NCBI GenBank assembly: GCA_964460115.1
Contig: CAYWPR010000025.1
Span: forward strand, 9,405 to 73,404
Reading direction: 5' to 3'
From: JAEUJZ01 sp964460115
Lineage (GTDB): Bacteria; Myxococcota_A; Polyangia; Palsa-1104; JAEUJZ01
Length of the DNA stretch: 64,000 bases
The notes under the pieces are model-generated. The model was not told where the DNA came from, made no database searches, and saw nothing but the letters and a program-made list of their open reading frames with translations. Positions 59,016 to 64,000 of the stretch are shown piece by piece; positions within the stretch are counted from its first letter, which is position 1, and each line of letters starts with the position of its first letter. The position numbers were made by a program, and so were the translations under genes.

Positions 59016-62000
59016 ATGGGGCAGAGTTTCTCGCTCCCAAAAACCAGCTTGCCGGGGAATGCGCCGAGCCTCAACGGTGCGACGCCTCTTCAAGAGAGCC
59101 TCGGAAAAGACTGGGATCCGTTAGCACTGCTAGGAACCGCTGTAGCGGAAGGACGCTTCGTTCTGGAGAAGCTACTTGGCCGCGGAGGACAGGCGGCCGT
59201 TTATCAGATACGGCGCCAGAAGTCATCCACGGCATCGCCGTGGCAAGCCGATGCTCTTCGCCGTACAGATGAAGATCGATTTATTCCACGACCGGCTTAT
59301 ACACCGGACCAAGCGGCGCTGAAGCTATTTATTCCCGACCCTCGGAAGCCTTCCTGGACCGAACGTTTTATTGCGGAGTATCGTATCGCTGCTCGACTTA
59401 CAGAGCGCCCTTTTGTACGAGCCTACGAGATGTTCGAGCATCAGAATATGCTCGGCTTTACACTGGATTTATTGCCGGGCGGTAGTCTGGCCCAGGTTAT
59501 AGGGAATCCACTGCCTCCAGCCGTTGCCGTCGGCATCGTCCTTGATGTGCTCGAGGCTCTCGACATCCTGCACAGTCGCGGCATAGTGCATCGCGACATC
59601 AAGCATTCCAACATTCTGTTAAGCCAGCCGCTGGCCAGCGCGTATTGCACAGAAGCAATAGATTTGGACACGACACCAACAGGTGATTTGGACCTGGCGA
59701 AGGTTGCCTCCGCCGCAAGAGCTGAGTCTAGGGAGTTGCCGGCCAAGCTTGCTCCTGCGCTTTTTGCGGACGCGGAACAGGACGGGTTTTATCTGCTTCC
59801 ACAGGCCCACTTGGCCGATTTCGGCATCAGCGATGTCCAAGATATGTTCTTCGGAGACCGCGATTTCTATACGCTGACCGGAACTCTTCAATTTATGGCC
59901 CCGGAGCTAGTGCAGCGCGACCGAGTCGATGCAAGGGTGGATCTGTTTGCGGTGGGAGTGCTACTATTTATGTTACTCGCCGGACGCCATCCAGCCAGCC
60001 ACAGCATCCAGCGCGGGCACACAATTGCAGCGCTGCACCGCAAAATGGCCGGAAGCGAGATTCAGGAGCTCTTACTTCACGAAGTTGCTTCCCACGTGCC
60101 CGATGAAGTGACCCGGGTGGTGATGCAGCTTTTGGAGGCGAATCCCGATAGGCGGATTCGCACGGCAGCACTCGCCTTTGAACCGCTATTTACGTGGTTT
60201 TGTGCCAATCAGGTCGAACATCGTATCAGACTGTCCCATACACATCGGTTGCTGGGGCGGCCTTATCTGGCTGCCAGCACGTTTTGCGGTCGCTCCGCCG
60301 AGCAAAAGCAGGCCCGCGAATTGCTCGAGTCAAATCTTCAGATAGGCTCCTTCATAGAAAACCTCACGAGCGAATTCGAGCCGAGTGCTGCGGCGCCTAG
60401 CAGAATTCCCGCCTCAGTGCTGGTGATATGGGGAGAAGGAGGTGCAGGAAAGACACGCCTGACCAGTCACATTCGCAGGCTCGCTGAAGACTTAGGCTAC
60501 CGAACCTATTCCTTGCAGTGCAAGCGCGGACAAGGAGTTTTTCTGGACTTTCGTGACGTCCTGCAGCGCTTAGAAGCGGACTTTACAGCGCACTATTACA
60601 GTTTGAATCCGGAGGAGCAAGCCAAGGAATCAGATCCACGAAACTCCCACTTCGTTCCCGATAAGGATAGAGATCCGGCATACGCTCTGCTCCGTCAGGT
60701 CAAATTCAACTCCGAGGAGCGAAGCAGTTATGAAGCGCTGCACGAGCGCTATTTGCTCGAACGCTTCGCTGCGCTTTTGCGCTTACACAGCTATGGCCAG
60801 CCGCTCGGTGTGTTTCTCGAAGATGCTCAGTGGCTGGATCAAGCAACGCTCAAGTTTGTCTTTTTTGCCATTCGCTTCCTTTCAGCCAGCAAAAGCCATG
60901 GCCACCCCTGTCAAGTGGTATGGGTTCTAAACCACCGGCCTAAGGATCTCGAGGGGGATTCGATGGACGCGGTGCAGGAACAACTGAACAGCATTCAGCA
61001 CTTGGAGCAAGCTCCGATCTCGATAGAACTTCGTTCATTCGGCTTGGAGGAGGCGACAGAGCTGGCAGCGAGCATGCTACAGCTTGCGCCTTCTAATCTC
61101 GATCTGCGACGGTTCGTTGAGAAGATGTCGGCCAAGCACGAACTGACTCCGCTATTCGTAGAGCAGGCTCTGTGGTCACTGTTTTCTCAAGGTGTACTGG
61201 AAGTTCGTTCGAATGACAGCTACTGGCAGGGACAATGGAATCTAGACCCGGCTTTTGTTGAAACGGCCCAGTTGCCATTAAGCGTGCAGGAAGCGATTGG
61301 CAACCGGGCCAGTCGGCTGAATGCTGAAACCTTGCGCATTCTGGGAGTGGCCGCTGTCAGCGGCAAAGAGTTCGATCTCGAAGAGGTGGCGCGTGCCACG
61401 TCAACTGACGCAGGAAGTGTTTTGTCAGCCTGCGAGCAGGCCGGCCGAGAAGGGTTTGTGCAACAAGAACAGGAACAGCGGCGATGGTATCTAGCCGATA
61501 GTACAGCTGGCGTCGCCACATATCGCTTCACCCATGATCGCTATCGCGAAGCGATCCTTTTGCACTTGGAAGCAGACGTACGCAAGCAAATCCATAGCGC
61601 CCTGGCAAAAGCCATTCTAAAACGCTGGGGCGATGATGAGCAGAGGGCCCCCCGGTTGTCCGCGCATCACTATGGGGCCGAAGAATACGCAGATGCCTAT
61701 ATCTATGCGCGGCGGGTCGCTGAGCGCGCTTTTTTAGAAGGCCAACATGATCGAGCCGCTGAATATTATCTGCTGGCCTTTGATAGCCACAGCAAAGACT
61801 TGGGAATGCGGCAAGAATCAGTACCCGAGGAGGTGCGAAATCAGGCCGCTCAAAGTCTGCATGCTGTGGGTAGATTGCAAGAAGCCAACGCACAGCTTGC
61901 GGCCCTTTTATCCTATCCAAATCTCTCTGAGCTTCTGCGGCTAGATATCCAACGCCGGCTTGCTGAGAGCTATTTTCAGCAACAGCAGTACACGCTGGCT

Positions 62001-63401
62001 GTGCCCCCGATGCTAAAGTGCCTCGAAACCATAGGAATTCGACTTCCCACGGGCCTTTTGCAAACTGGGCTAGCAGCGGTGCGTGGGAGTTGGGCGCTGC
62101 TGGTAGTGGCTCCTACGGGCTTTTGTCTGAATGTGGGTGAAGCATCCAATCCGGCGCGTGAAGCGCTAGTGATGCAGATACTTATGAATTTGTTCGAGTG
62201 TGCACTCTTTGTCGATTTTAGCCTGGCGCTGCGTGTCCTAAACTACGCGGCAGTTCGTCTGACCCGTGAGGGGCTGCATCCTTACTCTGCTGGATGGTTT
62301 GGCTTTCTGACGATGATACTCTCCGCCGCTGGGATGAGCCGTCTCGCCCGTCTTAGTGAAAAGCGCATCACTCAGATGTTTCCTCATAGTGAGTCGTTTG
62401 CGAAGGCAGATGAAAATCTTCTCGGCAACAAGGTCATGCTGCCTGAGTTATTGAAGCAATCCTATAATTCCAATGCCATTGGACGCATGCTTGCATACTC
62501 TGTGCGGGGTGATTGTATCGACGCTTTTGCCAAGCAGTTTGCAGCACGTTTTAAAGAGGCACTGGCATCGGTTGCTGTGACCACCGACCTCCGTCGCAGG
62601 TGGCTTACGATGTATCTTTGCGCCTCCATGGGCCTATACACCGGCCGCATCAACGTGTTTCAGGCGCTGATGCGAGCAGCCCTAGAGATCACACAAACGT
62701 ATAATCAAACAATCATGACTGAGATATTTCAAAACTTGCTTGTGGGCAATGAGGCAGTCCTAAACGGTCAGTTTGCTCAGGCTCACCGAATCTTTCAGAA
62801 ATGCAGGGTGACTGAGAAGATGGGAGAGCATGTGGCTCCGATTCCAGGCGAATCACAGGCCCTGCTATGTGCCGCGATGTTGGAATCGGAAGCTCTTGCA
62901 GAGACGGCAGCAAAGGCTATGGATGCGGCTCGTGTATATCTTGATGCTAGACACTCAAATCCCATCAATTGGGAGCAATCAGGCGCGCTTGCCGCCGCCG
63001 CTCTCGCTCTGTTTCTTGAAGGAAGGCGAAAGCCCCCTAAAGAGCTGCGGATCCTGATGCGGAGGGCGTGGGTACAGTGCAAAATGGAGCGGCAGCAGCG
63101 CGCACTTTATCGTGCCGCTCAAGCGACGCTGGCTGCGATGCAAGGCCAAGACCGGCATCGGGACCGATTGTTTGCCGAGGCTGTGCGCGAAGCCGAAGCG
63201 GATGGACTGCTCTATCACCTTTTGTGGGTACTGCGCATTGCCAAAAAGGTCGTGCCCTCAAGTAGCGCATTGCAAAGCTACTACCAGGCATGGCACGAGC
63301 GGTTGCAGGAGAACCTGCGGCAAGCTCCAATCAAGCTGCACGAACTTGAAACTGGCTCCCTGCCGCCGGCGCCGAATAGCGGACGGCCCGACATTCCTTA
63401 A
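59016..63401 (+). CDS. Serine/threonine kinase fused to AAA/STAND ATPase and helical repeats (PknK-like)
   Basis: A 1461-residue multidomain protein. Kinase domain, about 45-395: Gly loop GRGGQAAVY (55-63), Lys103, HRDIKHSN (192-199), DFG (268-270), APE (295-297). Two insertions stand out: about 30 residues between Gly loop and Lys, and about 55 between HRD and DFG. Next an ATPase with Walker A GEGGAGKT (473-480) and Walker B-like VFLEDAQWLD near 605, as in signalling STAND proteins. Residues about 850-1461 are helical repeats (TPR-like). Such proteins integrate signals in myxobacteria and actinobacteria. No membrane segment. Lower GC than the core genes. A possible -10 box TACAAT lies at 58979-58984. 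Confidence 0.9.
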   Translation: MGQSFSLPKTSLPGNAPSLNGATPLQESLGKDWDPLALLGTAVAEGRFVLEKLLGRGGQAAVYQIRRQKSSTASPWQADALRRTDEDRFIPRPAYTPDQAALKLFIPDPRKPSWTERFIAEYRIAARLTERPFVRAYEMFEHQNMLGFTLDLLPGGSLAQVIGNPLPPAVAVGIVLDVLEALDILHSRGIVHRDIKHSNILLSQPLASAYCTEAIDLDTTPTGDLDLAKVASAARAESRELPAKLAPALFADAEQDGFYLLPQAHLADFGISDVQDMFFGDRDFYTLTGTLQFMAPELVQRDRVDARVDLFAVGVLLFMLLAGRHPASHSIQRGHTIAALHRKMAGSEIQELLLHEVASHVPDEVTRVVMQLLEANPDRRIRTAALAFEPLFTWFCANQVEHRIRLSHTHRLLGRPYLAASTFCGRSAEQKQARELLESNLQIGSFIENLTSEFEPSAAAPSRIPASVLVIWGEGGAGKTRLTSHIRRLAEDLGYRTYSLQCKRGQGVFLDFRDVLQRLEADFTAHYYSLNPEEQAKESDPRNSHFVPDKDRDPAYALLRQVKFNSEERSSYEALHERYLLERFAALLRLHSYGQPLGVFLEDAQWLDQATLKFVFFAIRFLSASKSHGHPCQVVWVLNHRPKDLEGDSMDAVQEQLNSIQHLEQAPISIELRSFGLEEATELAASMLQLAPSNLDLRRFVEKMSAKHELTPLFVEQALWSLFSQGVLEVRSNDSYWQGQWNLDPAFVETAQLPLSVQEAIGNRASRLNAETLRILGVAAVSGKEFDLEEVARATSTDAGSVLSACEQAGREGFVQQEQEQRRWYLADSTAGVATYRFTHDRYREAILLHLEADVRKQIHSALAKAILKRWGDDEQRAPRLSAHHYGAEEYADAYIYARRVAERAFLEGQHDRAAEYYLLAFDSHSKDLGMRQESVPEEVRNQAAQSLHAVGRLQEANAQLAALLSYPNLSELLRLDIQRRLAESYFQQQQYTLAVPPMLKCLETIGIRLPTGLLQTGLAAVRGSWALLVVAPTGFCLNVGEASNPAREALVMQILMNLFECALFVDFSLALRVLNYAAVRLTREGLHPYSAGWFGFLTMILSAAGMSRLARLSEKRITQMFPHSESFAKADENLLGNKVMLPELLKQSYNSNAIGRMLAYSVRGDCIDAFAKQFAARFKEALASVAVTTDLRRRWLTMYLCASMGLYTGRINVFQALMRAALEITQTYNQTIMTEIFQNLLVGNEAVLNGQFAQAHRIFQKCRVTEKMGEHVAPIPGESQALLCAAMLESEALAETAAKAMDAARVYLDARHSNPINWEQSGALAAAALALFLEGRRKPPKELRILMRRAWVQCKMERQQRALYRAAQATLAAMQGQDRHRDRLFAEAVREAEADGLLYHLLWVLRIAKKVVPSSSALQSYYQAWHERLQENLRQAPIKLHELETGSLPPAPNSGRPDIP

Positions 63402-63666
63402 TGGAGATTTCAGAACTTCCTTCAGGAATCGGATGTGATCACGTTTCGGATAGACGACGCATAAGCCAAACAAACGGGCGATTTTGCGATGCGGACGGAA
63501 AGCGTCCCCCGAAACCGGCCACTCCGCGACGATCGGCGACAGTGCAGACAATAATGTCCTAGCTCCTAGCTGATATGTAGCCCTTCAGCTCCTCTTGTCT
63601 TCGAGCTTTAGCGAACTGCTCCTTCGACCTTTCTACGAAGGACTGGAGGTCGCTAATCCCGGAGAG
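63402..63666. other. Intergenic gap, nothing convincing
   Basis: These 265 bases hold no family-like frame on either strand and no clear hairpin. A TTG-initiated extension of the next gene to 63595 is possible but unsupported. Confidence 0.4.
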
Positions 63667-63978
63667 ATGAGCCTCACTCATGCCGACCGCCTGGTGCTCT
63701 TTGCCGGTGCCGCACTCCTCGGCTCCAAGGCCGTGGCCGTGATCGTGAGTTCGGGACGGCTACCGCAGTACGCCAAGGTGATGCTCCTCGGCGTTGCCCT
63801 GCTCTTCTCCGCCTGCTTCGCCGCAGTCCGAGGCTTGAGCTGGTCCGCGATTGCCGTGAGCGGTGTTGAGCTGGCCCTTCTTCTCTCCTACAGCCTTGCC
63901 CTGCTTGTCGTCGCCCATGTCCTCAAGGAGAACACTGCTCGCTGGGAGTGTGTAGCTTCAGGCGAACTTGGACTTTAA
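63667..63978 (+). CDS. Small hypothetical membrane protein
   Basis: A 103-residue protein with three hydrophobic segments (about 8-26, 38-58 and 63-87) and a short polar C-terminus (KENTARWECVASGELGL). GGAGAG immediately precedes ATG 63667; the open frame could start at TTG 63595 but that start has no ribosome site. Family not recognised; no functional context because the window ends here. Confidence 0.6.
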   Translation: MSLTHADRLVLFAGAALLGSKAVAVIVSSGRLPQYAKVMLLGVALLFSACFAAVRGLSWSAIAVSGVELALLLSYSLALLVVAHVLKENTARWECVASGELGL

Positions 63979-64000
63979 GAACGGCCTGAGAATAGAAGCC

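Overview
The window looks like a GC-rich chromosome segment from a Deltaproteobacterium or Myxococcota-like bacterium. Evidence for this placement: a DUF4388/J-domain-like protein, two large Hanks-type serine/threonine kinases (one fused to an ATPase and helical repeat region), secreted cysteine-rich proteins, an orphan NtrC-type regulator, and a murE carrying the DNPR motif of meso-diaminopimelate (Gram-negative) peptidoglycan. The lineage is inferred from gene content, not from a marker phylogeny.

Layout. 1-4.2 kb: a tight plus-strand operon gpsA / conserved hypothetical / LD-carboxypeptidase / NtrC-type sigma-54 activator. 4.2-6.0 kb: minus-strand flavoprotein of the geranylgeranyl reductase type and ruvA. 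6.0-10.0 kb: DUF4388 protein, secreted PPP-type phosphatase, AAA-like ATPase with a C-terminal membrane anchor. 9.9-22.9 kb: a shortened division and cell wall (dcw) cluster on the minus strand, rsmH-ftsL-ftsI-murEF-mraY-murD-ftsW-murG-murC, with murE and murF fused in one frame and no mraZ, murB, ddl or ftsQAZ attached. 23.2-30 kb: a Cys-rich secreted protein, tesB, an Ala-rich coiled-coil lipoprotein, comF and a Ser/Thr kinase. 29.9-32.8 kb: a stress block of Hsp20, two universal stress proteins and a CBS-pair protein, with a good sigma-54 promoter match in front of hsp20. 32.9-43.3 kb: DUF3006 plus a secreted ComEC-like metallo-beta-lactamase, a VLCAD/ACAD9-like protein lacking its catalytic glutamate, a methyltransferase-coiled-coil protein, DUF47-PiT phosphate uptake and a FecCD/BtuCD-type ABC transporter. 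43.4-52.5 kb: coaD, rsmD, a divergent aldehyde dehydrogenase, an outer-membrane barrel, an ECF sigma factor, a small membrane protein, truB, a SPOR protein, murJ and a LigB-type dioxygenase.

From about 52.5 kb the character changes to accessory DNA. It opens with three consecutive hairpins and a tRNA 3'-end-like fragment (a possible attachment site). There follow an XRE-ImmA/IrrE metallopeptidase gene, an overlapping gene interrupted by an in-frame amber codon, a five-copy array of 19-bp repeats in front of a PD-(D/E)XK-like/winged-helix gene, and the first 15 codons of an overlapping partner gene cut off by an IS3-family element. After the IS come an FAD monooxygenase, a 1461-residue kinase-ATPase-helical-repeat protein and a small membrane protein. 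No integrase and no second attachment site were found, so the right limit of the accessory region is unknown.

How the genes work together: the 10-23 kb cluster makes lipid-linked peptidoglycan precursors and the septal transpeptidase; murJ (50-51.5 kb) supplies the lipid II flippase, the LD-carboxypeptidase trims recycled peptides, and the SPOR protein may bind septal glycan. The most interesting candidate for an undescribed system is the repeat array, nuclease-like/wHTH gene and decapitated partner at 54.9-56.2 kb, together with the amber-interrupted gene/ImmA pair beside it.
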